64,000 nucleotides of DNA from Hydractinia symbiolongicarpus (GCF_029227915.1 NC_079883.1:6758001-6822000); one strand, 5' to 3'; numbered from the stretch's first letter, positions 48,901 through 60,977 are shown. Notes: generated by a model from the letters alone, not told the origin. Translations and numbers: made by a program.

Positions 48901-51476
48901 CCTGTAAGTGAAACAAATTGCCTTTTCAAGAAAAAAGAAAGTTAGTGCAGTATATGCAAACCTATTTAAAAATAACCAAGGTTGAACCAAATTTAACATG
49001 CGAGATTAGCTTCATTTTATAAAATTTTTGAAAGACTTCGCAGATAGCACTCTTCGAAGTTTCTTCTCTTTACATAGTCGCATTAATTGTGTATCACAAA
49101 AGTATTATTCTTGTAGGTTCGAGCAATTGGTATGAATTCTCCGGAGTTGTTACGACTTGTTGAACACTGTCCAACTGGTGCTGAAACTTTAGTTACTCGT
49201 GTCTTGCACATTGTAACAGATAAAAGTAGGTTACGTTATTTTAGTAGGTAGAATTAGAATTAAAAAAATCTCTGAACGTTAACGAAATGATTTTCTCATT
49301 ATGTGTATTCTGGTTTTAATTCATATAATGTTTCCGTGTAGGTCCTCCGACTCAAGAACTTGTACAAAAGGTGAAAGAATTGTATCATAAACGTGTGTCT
49401 GATGTTAGATTTTTAATCCCTGTTTTAAATGGTCTGGCTAAGAATGAGATTATAGATGTGTTACCCAAACTCATCTCGCAAACACCAAATGTAGTGAAGG
49501 AGGTTTTTAATCGATTACTTGGTTCGACTCAAAGTAGGTGTTCTTATGTTTTGTTAAATTTTTTTCTTTGTGTAATATTAACATTCTAAAGATGTTGCTC
49601 TAATTATGAAGGATTTTAAATATTTTTATTTTTCAGCAAACGCAGCTGCTGCGAATCCTCCACTGTCACCTTCTGAGTTGCTTGTTGCTTTACATTCTGT
49701 GGAATCGAAAAGTGATGTGAAAGCCGTCATGAAAGGTAAGAATGTGGATCACTTATTGCCCAACTTTCTGTTTAAATCTTCCATCATCGAATACCTACAT
49801 ATTTTCTATTTAGCTATTAACATATGTTTTGGCGAAAAAAACATCTACACACAAGAAGTTTTAGCTGTTGTTATCCAACAACTGATGGATATTTCACCGC
49901 TACCTACCTTATTTATGCGAACTGTAAGTGTGTCTTTGTTGTTGTTGTTGTCGTTGTTTTTATAACTTATGCTGTGCTGTTTCGTTTTATTTTCTGTTTT
50001 TTTGTTTACTTCGACGTTAGTAGTAGTTGTTTAATGTTCATATTTCATTTCGTTTCACAAGGTTATACAATCACTCGGAATGTGTCCTCGCTTAGTTGGT
50101 TTCGTTATGAACATTTTATCAAAGTTAATCAACAAACAGGTATTAAAATGTTATTATATCCATCAGAATTAACTACGATGACCTCATGTTAAATACATTT
50201 TGGCTTCAGAAAATGCCCCAAAATGCCTGCTTGCTTTTGTTAATCCTGAGTTTAAGCTAAAAATTTATCTTCTGTTGTGAAGGTATTGAAAAGTATATTT
50301 CGTAAAGCGGATCCGTGTCGATAAATACACGGATCGTGTATTCATCGACAAGATGAATACACGATTCATCTTGTCGAATCAATTTGTCAAATTCGAGATT
50401 TCAAAAGTTGGACATATTTATATTTCCAGATTTGTCGAAAGAAACGTTGGCCAATTGGTTTTATTTAAAGCGAAATAAAATTAAAATAAAATTCGAATTT
50501 GACAAGTTGGACGACGATAAAAATTGTGGCATACGAACTAAATTGGTTGTATTCGATAAATCAAATTTAAAAACATTGACTGTGTATCCCTCAATTAATT
50601 GTGAATAAAAAGTTAGAATTTGAAAACATGTAAACGAGCGATACACATGTCGTGTATCGCTCGTTTTAAACTGCGCATCTAACATTGTGCTTTCGACTTA
50701 TGCGTAGTATAGGGTTGGGACATTATGATTTTACTAAAACACGATTTTTTGGTATAAGCAACACCTTTCTCTGTTTTATGTCTTTCATATTTATTAGTTT
50801 TGTAGAAAACTTTTATAATTTCATTGGTTGAGTTTCAGTCAAAGATGTAGGTACTACTTAAATAAATTTACATTGTAAACTTAGGTTTGGAAATACCCGA
50901 AAGTTTGGCAAGGTTTTGTAAAATGTTGTCAGGTAAAAGTCTTGTATTTTCTTGCAATTTGATTGTTGTTGGTCACGAAACATACTTGAATAAGTTAAAT
51001 ATTTTTTAGATGACAAAGCCTCAATCATTTCCAGTATTGCTTCAACTTCCACCAAAACAATTGGAAAGCGTTTTTGAAGTGAGTAAAAAAAATAAACTAA
51101 TATGATGTCCTTGAAACGAACGACTAAAAATTGGTGTTTATTTTAGATTGCTCCAGATGTAAAAGAACAACTTGAAAATCACGTTGGAAATTTGACATCT
51201 AATCAAGTAAGAAAGTTAAAATTTTATGATTTCAATATTGAGTTAAAAATTCCTAATCGGAACTTACAAGCTTAATTTTTCCCTATGTAGCGATCACACA
51301 TACCGAAAACAGTGTTGCAACTTCTTGAAAAAGAAGAGAAACCTTCGTCATCAACGAATGCCGACGACTTATCAGCGACATATTCGAGCAGCGAAAGTAG
51401 AAAACGAAAAGCTGATGTAAAGGAATCTCCCCGGGCGGCCTCAAAAAGAAAACTCACGGAGAGTGACAAATCGTAA
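33980..51476 (+). CDS. SYMPK: Symplekin, mRNA 3'-end processing scaffold
   Basis: 36 exons: 33980-34084, 35029-35094, 39735-39788, 40136-40209, 40623-40749, 41270-41320, 41423-41478, 42282-42387, 42528-42631, 42912-43009, 43092-43150, 43484-43520, 43611-43669, 43821-43861, 44684-44732, 44852-45127, 45310-45433, 45846-46019, 46094-46122, 46346-46403, 47598-47772, 47858-47939, 48085-48198, 48350-48418, 48492-48573, 48652-48745, 48834-48903, 49117-49225, 49342-49533, 49637-49735, 49814-49923, 50062-50139, 50885-50932, 51010-51078, 51147-51206, 51291-51476. Together 1127 codons plus stop, all phases consistent (human 1274). Symplekin is the HEAT-repeat scaffold joining CPSF, CstF and the histone cleavage complex in the nucleus. 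Markers are [21 protein letters not shown] and [13 protein letters not shown] (N-terminal domain), [10 protein letters not shown], then [34 protein letters not shown] and VWKYPKVW (C-terminal domain). The basic tail is shorter than in vertebrates. Exon 13 has a weak GAG/GTTTTT donor. Confidence 0.95.
34285..34576 (-). mobile_element. tRNA-derived SINE, copy 1
   Basis: On the minus strand it starts GTGGTGCCATAGCTTAGTGG, a tRNA-like head with box A, and at 34515-34523 has a box B-like GGTTTGATTCC. A body shared with copy 2 follows (CACACAGTGTGCCATC, CCAATTTCCCTCA). It lies in symplekin intron 1. Confidence 0.65.
34613..34933 (-). mobile_element. tRNA-derived SINE, copy 2
   Basis: Reverse strand head GGCGCCGTAGATTAGTGGTT contains box A (34911-34924), and box B GGTTCGATTCC is at 34870-34880. 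The body matches copy 1 throughout. A GATA repeat with flanking sequence (AGATGTGCAYATTTTACAT) precedes both copies, so the pair probably arose by tandem duplication rather than two insertions. Confidence 0.7.
35875..37059. mobile_element. TA-flanked TIR element (MITE) in symplekin intron 2
   Basis: Left end TACAGTACCGCCTGAATGTA and the reverse complement of the right end TACAGTACCACCTGAATGTA continue matching for about 36 bases with three differences, through TTACATGTACACG and TTACATGTGCACG. The termini TACAGT..ACTGTA suggest a TA-targeting Tc1/mariner-type element. The interior is very AT-rich with no transposase frame. Confidence 0.7.
41659..41930. repeat. 21-bp minisatellite in symplekin intron 7
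   Basis: About 13 copies of a unit TTTATCACCAAACATTTTTAA, nearly perfect in the centre with point variants at the ends. The repeated seven-residue frames on both strands are artefacts. Confidence 0.95.
46451..47597. repeat. 32-bp minisatellite abutting the acceptor of symplekin exon 21
   Basis: Roughly 35 copies of a unit like TTATTCCATCAATAG plus ATTTGAATTTGTCTCAC. A three-unit (96-bp) higher-order block repeats at about 46690-46900. The array runs into the real 3' splice site TTACTTCTTTTATAG/ATTTGATAGAATTTGTG, which aligns with the repeat unit itself, so the array looks like an amplified splice acceptor plus exon start. Confidence 0.9.
50310..50665 (+). mobile_element. Hairpin-bounded insertion in symplekin intron 32
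   Basis: Three perfect hairpins: 50310-50335 (GATCCGTGT/ACACGGATC), 50345-50377 (TCGACAAGATGAAT, loop ACACG, ATTCATCTTGTCGA) and about 50631-50665 (15-bp stem AAACGAGCGATACAC). Between them two overlapping frames look coding: 50352-50477 (41 codons, ATG start) and 50384-50608 (74 codons, no ATG needed if shifted from the first). I recognise no family; a small transposon or decayed ORF is my reading. Confidence 0.4.
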
Positions 51477-51805
51477 CAGCTTTGTCCGAAAAACATTTTT
51501 CGCGATGGTATGTTTACTAAATTTAGTCGGCGAAAATAATTGAAGAAATGTTGGCTAAAATCACCTCCACGAGTTCTCATTGGTTAACGTAAACGCACTG
51601 TAAAAGCCATTGTATTGATAAAAATGTATTTTTTTATCAAAGAAATTACACAAGTGGTTGTATTTTTATTTGTTGTACAACACAAGAAAGTCGGATACTA
51701 GAGCTGCTGGTTTTCATAATCTTCAAATATGGAATCAAAATTAACGCTTAATAGTAGCTATTTTAATATTAAAAAAAAATTGATATTATGAATAAGGAGT
51801 GAGAG

Positions 51806-51811
51806 TTTATT
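51806..51811 (-). terminator. Polyadenylation signal of the glutamate receptor
   Basis: TTTATT on the plus strand is AATAAA on the minus strand, 44 bases after the receptor stop codon at 51855. Confidence 0.5.
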
Positions 51812-51854
51812 GACTACGATAGATAGTCATCATAAAAGTTGACATCGGTTATCA

Positions 51855-54800
51855 TTAATTATTTGTGTAGTCGTTCATTTGTGTGACATCTTTCTCAGCG
51901 TTTTCATTTCTCTGAACACTTCCTTCTTTGTTCTTTATTCTCGCTTTAAAGTAGGACATAGTTGCACCAATCAGCATGCAGATTACAGCAGCGCTCAATG
52001 TGATGATGACAGACGCGTAGAAAGCTTCGTTGGTCGGTGAGTACGTATCTTTGACAACCTCTTCACTCCTGGTAAATTCCTAAAAAGATATATTTTTGGT
52101 AAGGTTTTTACGTTCGATCGTTTGATACAGGGTTTCCACGCTTCTTCTAACATCCTCAAATTTTCTCAATTTCAACTCTCCAGAAGGAGTGATTGCACAT
52201 CTCAAAGAGAGGTTGCACTTTCTATTTTTTAGTCGTGAACTCAAAGTCATGGTTATCTTCCTAGTAAGATGGATATTGATAATACGGCTAATATTACAAC
52301 CACGGGGGAAACATCTAAAAACTACTGGACCTCATTGTTAACACACTGAGATTTTCTGGTAAAATCATGGAAAAGCATGAAATATATTTTCGTGTCTAGC
52401 CTGTAAAGTTTACAAGGTCATATAAAGTAATATATTTACCACAATATTTGTCATCGCTTGCGTGATCACGACATCTATACTGTCTTCGTTATGTACCGCG
52501 AATGATTTGATAAGCTGTATAATGTTTTCTGTCGATACCAATCCAATTCCATTCTTTACCAATGATGTCTTCTTTATTACGGCGACTTCATCACTGATGC
52601 GTTTGAATTCGTCAGTGTAATGCATCGCCATATACCCTTCAAAAGCAACCGCTAAAAGACAACAAAACTGATTTCGTTATACTATTTCAATTTGTTGTAG
52701 GCTGGGCGTCGCCTACGCAATCATTTTTGATTCAAAATGGAAAAAGACCAAATGATGTAACAATTAGAGTTATATGTTACATTCTTTTATTTTGTCCCCA
52801 AAGTCTCTTGACCATAATGTTGTAACGTCTCGCTGACATAAAAAATATAATCGTTAGCCATCTTTTATTTGAGATAATTAAATGCTAAGATAGCAACGCT
52901 CATGAAGTCAAAAAAACGAACTTAGAGACGTGTATACTCACCAGTAACTTTATCGGAGCTCAGTGCTTTTTTCAGTTCTTCGATTGAGTTGTAAGCTATA
53001 ACATATGAAAAATGATACCCTAAGGAAATTACTTCTTTTTTGTCCATTTCGTTAAAGTTAATTCTTGCTAAAATTATTACCCGCGAAATATAGATTTTTT
53101 TCTGTTAAAAATACGATTCAAAATGAATTTTTTCTTCTGATTTATCCATATAATATGTGAATCTAAACTTTAGGGACTTACAAAATTTAGGAAAATTAAT
53201 TCTCTCCAGAAAATATTTCTTTGTATTTTCTTGTCAGTTTTCAGTATCAGTTTTATTATCCACAAAATGCAGGATTATATTTTCTTACCGAGATAAAATG
53301 ATTCGTGTATTCCTACCTCTTGGATGCGCTTGATTTAACAACACTCCGGAGTATGGCGCCGTCGAATTAGCCAGCACACCAACCTGCAAGCAGGATATTG
53401 CTATGGTTAGTTTCCACAATAGTGGGGCGCAGTACTTTGCTGGTGCTCATTACACTGTGGAGGTTTTAAAGCTGACAGGCGTCATATACATATCTGTAAG
53501 AGTTTGACCGTAAAAATGGGAGAATTTTAGTACCGGCTTGGGGTCAAATTACTGGTCAAGTTAAATAGTCAAGTTACTTTCAATCAATTCAATTTTAAAC
53601 GCAGTGAGTGGGTAAGTCGTGTAATTAACTTAAGCTTGAATTTCACGAACATATTAGGACGCTGTTCGGTGAATAAGTTTTTAACAACGAAACTTAGTTC
53701 TTTTTTCCTTGGATCTACAACCACCCACCAACCACTCCCCCCTAAGATAAGACTGTAGGTTCTTCCGTGCTTTAGACTTATGTCCTCTCAATCCCTAGTG
53801 GATTTACCACAGCAAAATATACGCATATTTAACCACGCTTGCGGCAACAAAAATATTATCCATTCGATAAGTTATAAAATTGTATCATTTAACCTCTTTT
53901 CCATGCAGATCTATTTCTGCGGACTTGGTAATTTCAGCAGTTAAGGATGACGTAATTGCAGCGGTGTACATATTAAAGATGGTGATCCCAAGCAGAATCC
54001 AGAAGATGGCGAAAAGTCTTGCTAAAATAGAACGTGGAGTGCGGTCGCCATATCTAAAGCAGTAAGCAGAAGACAAGTTCCTAAGGTTTATTGGATGTCA
54101 TTTTGTTTTGTGGTTAAACCAAAAAGATAATTCCACTTATCAGGTAATAAGATTATAAATGTAATTACCCTACGGTTGTCATAGAAACAAATGCCCACCA
54201 AAATCCTTCGAAAGATCCTCTTATGAAAGGTCTTGGAAATTCAGTTTTATTGAACCAAGTGTCCTAAAGAAGTTTAATTACAGTTTTATAACATATAGAA
54301 CGCGCATTTTAGCGGACGAAAGAAAAACGCTAAAACGAGTCCTTGTAATTTTAACATACGTGAGAATATTCTAATTGGATTTCATACACCGCTTCTCAAG
54401 AAACAGATAACAAAAATTTAAACCAGTTTCACATCAAAGCAATTAAGATTATTCTTGTGGGAAAAATTATTTCTTATGCATGCAAATAAGAAGTCCCGGA
54501 AATAAAAATATGCGGAACGATTTTAAGCTTATGTATTCACATCAAACGGAACAGGAAACATGTGTTCACATCAAACGGAACACGAATTCGTAAAAATAAA
54601 AAGTCGACTTTAAACTTTGGATTTTTCCGATGAGGACATGCTCTGTGCAACAATTTTATGATCCGTATGATAAAAAAAAGATCAATCAAAATATGAATTT
54701 CTCGAGGCGCCTCCATGGTGGGCGCAGAGTGGGAAATTTTCAAATTTTACATTTCCAGATTGGCGGAAAATGCCCTTTCAAACGTCAACGGTGAATGTTT

Positions 54801-57473
54801 ACATGTTTTTGTAATTTAGAAAAGCTGCATTGTTTAACTGGCTTAGATAAAAATTTCTATCAGAAACAAAAGATTGAAAAAGATACATATTTACATTACA
54901 TGACTACAATAATATAAAAAAATGATAAGAACAGTGTATGATTTTTGAATATGTAATACCATCAGATTATTTATCCGTGTATCAGTGATTGTAGCTCGAA
55001 GGTAAGTTTTTATGCGGTTCAAAGCTGAAAAACATCGTTCGCTAACAGCATTTGTAGTAGGCATAACTAACATCAGTTTTCCCACTTTCAAACAAAAGTA
55101 CCGTAATTCCTCTTTTTATCCCCCCGGGGTTTTAGGCGGGGGACTTAATAGAAGGTATTGGGGGGCTAAATAAACAATAGAATTTCAAACACAAATCTAT
55201 TTTTCAAATTAATTCATAATGTTAACTTCATCTGTTTCATCATCATCTTCATCTAACAGAAGAAGTTCTATAATGGGCTTGTAGTGCCTGGAACATACAC
55301 AGCTCATTGCAAAAAGAAAAAGAACCATAGATATTCTGCAAACAAAACATGGGGAGAAAAAATTAATGCTGCAGCATATGGATATCGTTGTATATGACGT
55401 TAAGTCAATGATTAATATCAAATTTCTTTTACTACTTTTACTTTTTCATTTTATTTTTATTTTTATTTATTTATTTTTTGGGTGGAGGCTACGGCACTGA
55501 TTATGTAATAGATGAAGAAAGGTCAGGGCGTTGCTTTGATGTTCCCAATTCACTTGTTTTTTGCATAAAAAATAATCAAAAAAAATTTATATTAATTTGC
55601 ATGCTAATTCTTCTTATGTAATTCGTACAAATAACATGCGAAGGATATGCAAATAAGAGAACTGTTCACACCAAAAAATATAATTCTTATTCCATGCGAA
55701 ATACCATGAGAATTACATCATTCGCACTGCTGTGAACCTAGCTTAAACAAGACATGCAAAAATTTGAAATTTGATTAAATTTTTTCAGTATAATTTAAAC
55801 CTACCATGATCCATATGAGAGTTCCAGAGCACACTGCCATTGAGAGTGCTACCACCAGTAAAGACCAAGTCTTTCCTATACTTTTAAACAGTTCCGAAAT
55901 TAGATTTACTGGTTCATGTTTCTTATTTTTTCCAAAAAATGTTACAGTTTTTAATTGACTTAATGTTGTATAGGGATATCCATAATATGTTTCCGAGTTC
56001 AATCCGTTCTCTCTCGGAATGATTGCATCATAGATTAGTTTGTAGCCATCATACGGGTAATACGTCACTTTTGTGCAGCCAAGACAACAAGTATCAACTA
56101 AGACGGATTTGAGAATACCTGAAATACCACAAACGTGAATAATTAGCAGCAATTTGATGTAATAAAAATGAAACGAATTTTCAAAGCAGATATTTTTATA
56201 AGAAATTTGTGAAAAGATTTTTACTCCTAAGTCGGAATTCATTACATGTTACCCTTTACCCCTCCCCAGAAAGATTTTTTGAAAACAATTTGGTCTGAAG
56301 AAATTCTTCTAAACATAGTTTGACATTTTAGGTTGTCACACAAAAGTATTGTAAACAGACGTTCAGACAAAAAAAAAAATAAAGAAAATAGAATATTGAA
56401 TTTTGATATTTTGGTCAAAATTTTTCTTTGTCTGCTTTATAGATAGCCGTGCGGGACCTAAGAAAAATGTTCCCTTTAAGTAAATGTCCGCCTTAGCCTG
56501 TGTGCTTTAGAGAAGTTTTATTACAAGGGTTTATTAAGGAATCGTCCCTTGCAAAAAAAAAGGTTTCCGCTTTAAGGAGGTTCCAGCTGGTTTAGAAGAA
56601 AGAACCTGCAAAGTAATGAGTTTTTATAGAACTCCGTCTTATCTAACGCTTTTATTATGTTAAATATGTTTTTATTATGTTAATTATGTAACTTTTAATC
56701 ACATAATTATCGAATTTTGACGCAACAATGTAAACAACAATGGCGCTTCAAAATAAGTAATTATTTTATAAGCAACCTAGTTTTTATTAGTCCAGGCTTC
56801 AAATTATGCATACAACTAGGCTATGGGTACTAACAGTATCCACAGTGACCACCGCTGCATCTACACGTGGTCACTAACTAGTTTTAGAAGTTAGATTTAA
56901 AAGAGTTATTTATTGGTGCTTGCGATATTGGAACAAAAATTACTAGAATGAGCATGGAAACATTCTGAAAATGTGCGCTGTCCCATAATTTATTTCCTCC
57001 CTGGTGAAAATTTTTCTTTTCTTTCAATTTGAAAGTAAGAAATACAGGTCATATGTTTACCGAATAGAAGAGCCTTCCCAATATAGTTCACACCTAGCTA
57101 AACATTTTCAAAAAAAATATCTATTATTTCAACCATACCCATGCTCTGTGGCGTTAACACACAGCTGGAAGAATAAAAAAGATTTTCTAGCATAGATATA
57201 AATAAAAAAGCGTTGCTTACGTGGTAACAATCCATCAACTGTGCCATCTTTTCTGGTGAACACATATGGTGGTAAGTCTGAGTAACCAATTGTTAAACCC
57301 TTATTACACATGTGATTTAACGTTTTTACAAGCGTACAATTTATGGACTTCTTTACTTTTGCCACCTGATCAAATCGTACTGCGCATGTCGTATTCGAAA
57401 ACCAGTCGTGCACGTCAGCGACAATAAGACTGGAAAAACTTGCAAGAATGTTAATCAACAACAGTAGATTCAT
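51855..57473 (-). CDS. Compact ionotropic glutamate receptor with K-channel-like TVGYGD pore
   Basis: Minus-strand exons 57221-57473, 55805-56118, 54169-54263, 53894-54053, 53317-53383, 52942-52995, 52440-52651 and 51855-52079 join to 459 codons plus stop with consistent phases. Order: signal peptide (1-19), S1 ligand-binding half directly after it (GLTIGYSDLPPYVFTR, DGLLPRIL), M1 (about 170-189), pore loop GFWWAFVSMTTVGYGDRTP (filter T219-V220-G221-Y222-G223-D224), the following helix ending NMYTAAITSSLTAEI (counterpart of SYTANLAAF), S2 (VGVLANSTAPYSG.., VAFEGYMAMHY), M4 (about 404-429) and a short tail. There is no amino-terminal domain. The filter is spelled across the exon 3/4 junction. 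The S1 Arg motif that grips the ligand carboxylate in classical receptors is not evident, so the ligand is open. The membrane plan is that of bacterial GluR0 and rotifer AvGluR1. Intron 2 holds a hAT fragment. Confidence 0.88.
54891..55112 (-). pseudogene. hAT transposase C-terminal dimerisation fragment
   Basis: In intron 2 of the glutamate receptor, same strand. It reads LKVGKLMLVMPTTNAVSERC then FSALNRIKTYLRATIT and NNLMVLHIQK, the hallmark of the hAT C-terminal domain (PxTNAxxERxFSxLxxIKTxLRxxxxxxRLxxLxxL). The frame loses the pattern and stops at 54891. No catalytic domain is nearby, so it is a truncated relic. Confidence 0.75.
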
Positions 57474-60400
57474 ACTGGCAAGCGTTCACTGTTTTAGTTA
57501 TCTGTGTACTGCATATCACACGGTCAAAGCAACATATTTATGTAAAGCCTTGGTAGTCAAAGCATAGGATAGAAGACAATAGCTTAATTGATCATTTTTT
57601 AACCTTCTTAATCAGATAAGCGGTTGGATTAGAATTAGCATTACTCAATACAATTACTTCGTCAGTGATGAAATAATGACTTTGTACAACAAACAAAAAG
57701 CATTGCCACCCCTGAAACTCGAAAGCTTGCTGACTTCAAACGTTTACTATTATCAATGTGTGTCAACAGAGACCTGGGTACTTGTGACCTGACCTGGGTA
57801 CTTGTGTTACTTAAGGAAAAAACGTCATTTGCTTCCATTCACCAATTCTTCTAAAATTCAGTTTTCTATCTGAATAATAAGGAAGCGATTACCTCCCTCT
57901 CTAAAAATAAAGTTACCAGTTGATAAGAGTACACGAAATGGTCCAAAAAAGTCTTTGCGCATAATTTGTGGAATAAACCCAAGTCAATAAAACTTCTACT
58001 GTATTTTGCCTGATGCCACCGTATATCTTATCTTACTAACCCCCCTGGTGGCTTAATTTTAATGTCGAAATGGTGGGCAATTAGAGGAAAGATAACCTAC
58101 AATTAGAGGGACACTTCTTTTATCAAAAACAAAAAACAAAATAAATGAGGAATATATTTTTAAGGAGAATTTCTCCCTTCTCCTTTTTTTCACAATCATT
58201 CTCAACTTAAGTGCGAAAGTTATGAGCGGCCTCATAAGTATAGCGATCTATAATACATATTTTAATAACATTTTTTGTCCACATGCGTTCCAAATAGAAA
58301 GAAAGATTTTTTATTGTTTTTTATTGTTAGCACAAAGTTATTTTCATTTACATTTGTTTGAACTACATGGAATTTAGCTGTGTAATCCAAATTAAAGTTG
58401 ACAAAACAATAAAGTGAAACCTTAGATGGTAAAATAGATGATGACAATAACTTGATTACAACATTATGTGAAAAAGATATTTTAGAAAACATGTCTAGAA
58501 GCATAAACGATTTAATATGAAGTTTGTACACACAAAGATACAATACTTAAAAATCCTGTGTAATAGCAAATCATCGCGTAAGAAAACAAATATGAAAACA
58601 CGAGTTGTATGTGAATTAGCGCGCGAGAACTGCGAAAAAAATTGCGGTGAACAAGCAGAAAGAATGTTAATAATATAAAGCACAATGTAAGAAAGAAGAA
58701 TGCTCAAAACATGTCAGTTTTGAGGACTCAAAAATTCTGTACATAGATGACAATTTAACCTAGTTTTAATGCTCATTAATGCATTGAATTTAACGTAATA
58801 AAGCTCAATAAAAATTATCGCGGGAAAACATTCGTGTTTCGTATTCTTGGTTAAACATAAACAAATATGGCGAATCACTGACGTGCTCGTGCAAAATGTA
58901 AAAATTGTTCATAACATTAGAAGATAGGGGGGGGGGCAAAATATAAAGGATTTAACGTAATTAATCACATATATTCGGATTAAGTTGTTATTTAGGAGAA
59001 ATCCTCTTTGATGTATTTGTGTTGGTTGCGTAATTGCTATGTAACCAAGAGGAGACACACGAAAAAAGTATTGGCTAGCTCAAAGAAAACATGAGACTGT
59101 ACATCTGAAGATATCTTTTATGGAACATTATTATGGTCTAACCTAGCTTCAGCTGCAGCAGAGCGTTTCTTCGTAATCTTTATTCATGAGCTGGCCAGAG
59201 AATATTTTTTTATCTTTTCAATCTGAATTCTTGAGCAGAATCAATTTATTTTTGATCGTGGAAAATGTGTTATAAACTTTAGGTGTGAAAACCAGTTTAA
59301 CTTAAAACCAGTTATGTTAGATGTGAATGGGGTATTAATAAAACATGAAAAGAAACAAATGCAACTGAAGTTATTACCGACTTTCATACAGCGCAGTCTG
59401 GGCACGAGTAAAGCGCTTGTAGGGACAAATTTTTCATAATGGTAGCGCAACAAAAGGAAAACAACAACAACATTAACAGAAAATTTAACTTGAGGCTTAC
59501 CCATAAATAACTGTTATACCTCCCTGCTTTACTATTATAACACTAAAATTAAAGAAGTGTACTCTTTAATAGTTTATGGACTGTATTCTGTCCAAAAAGC
59601 ACAAAATTCAAGGTTATTAAATGACTAAAGACTGCTGATTCCGTCTGAAGGTTAGCCTAGCTAAAAGTCAAGTATCCAACGTGTTACCAGAAAGACATGT
59701 TATTGTTGGCACCACAGTGCTAATTTTTATTGTTTAAAAAGTATTGTCCCCAATAGTTACTACCACTATATTTCAAAACAAAGCAAGTGCAGTTAGCTAA
59801 CTAGCTAGGTAAATAGCTGACGAAAGGTGTGGTGAAAGGTGTAGTTTAAGCCATTTAGCTTTAGTTAGCCTGGCCAGTGTGCAGGGACAAGGAAAACATC
59901 ACTGTGAATACTTCTTAATTCTTGCAAAAAACTCCAAAATTGCCAGATTAGCTAAAATTTAATATTGCATATATATAATTGGTTAGGAATCTAGCATTAA
60001 AAGGGGAATGGTGGGTCAAATTTTTCTGACAAAGGATAGGAAAAGGCTGGAAAGATATCATAGCAAAATTACATGCAAGTAAGAAAATGCTCTCTTTAAA
60101 CTTATTGACAAGAATTTATTTCAGCGAATAAGTTGTAAACACATGCAAACACATGACTGACTGTTAAAATTTGTTGTGAATATGTAAACTAAAGAAAAAA
60201 AACCTAAAAAACTCATGAAAACTTCTTTCTGCAAAAATCTATCTTTTGAAGATTACCTTTATCCTCAAAATCTTTTCCTCAAAAAAAACGTTAGCCAGAA
60301 AAATTCTATTTTAAACCCAAGGGGATTAACAATGAATCTGTTAAGGCGGGGGCAAACCAGTCCAACATTTCATCCTTTACGTCTTTTCGGCATCCACAAC

Positions 60401-60977
60401 TTTTCTACATCAAAATAACAAAATTATAGTAGCTAAATGGATGTTTGAATGTTTTTACTAATTCGCTTTTCATCCGATGACTTCCAATTCAATCACAAAT
60501 TTTTCAAAGTTTTTTTTAGAGATGCTAAACCATAAAATTATGCAGTTGGCGGGTTAAATATTCGCTTTTAGATAATCACGTAATAAGGACAGTATATATA
60601 AGCTACATATGCAGTTGTGGCATTTTTAATAACCCTTCGTCCAAATTTAAAAATATTCTTTGATAATTATTCATATCTTGATTCTTTTAGCTTGATATTT
60701 GATTATCCATTTCTTTTAATTTTGCAACAATAAGCTAGCTAGCTCTAATTCTTTTTGGTTGTCCTTGTTGCAGCCATAGCCAAACATACATTACATTGTA
60801 CATATGGTTGTTTTCAGCCATCTAGCTAGCTATATTTAATAGTTATCTCAAGTCAAAGATCTTACCTTATTTTTTCTGGTAAAATACATAGGAAACCAAG
60901 TTATTTTCACCTCGTGTCCTTATAAACTAGTTTCTTATAAACAAATAAATTATACAAAGTCAAACGTCAGCCTTTCT
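57474..60977. other. Noncoding stretch upstream of the glutamate receptor
   Basis: No exon recognised. A short duplication GACCTGGGTACTTGTG at 57773-57804 lies about 300 bases upstream of the receptor start. A run of nine G is at about 58927. GCTA-rich patches are at 59795-59810, 60732-60742 and 60824-60836. The ORFs here are short and compositionally random. Confidence 0.4.

Noticed and set aside
55209-55421. 70-codon minus-strand ORF with acidic tail in the glutamate receptor intron
   Set aside because: No family resemblance, no splice sites fitting the receptor phase; treated as chance.
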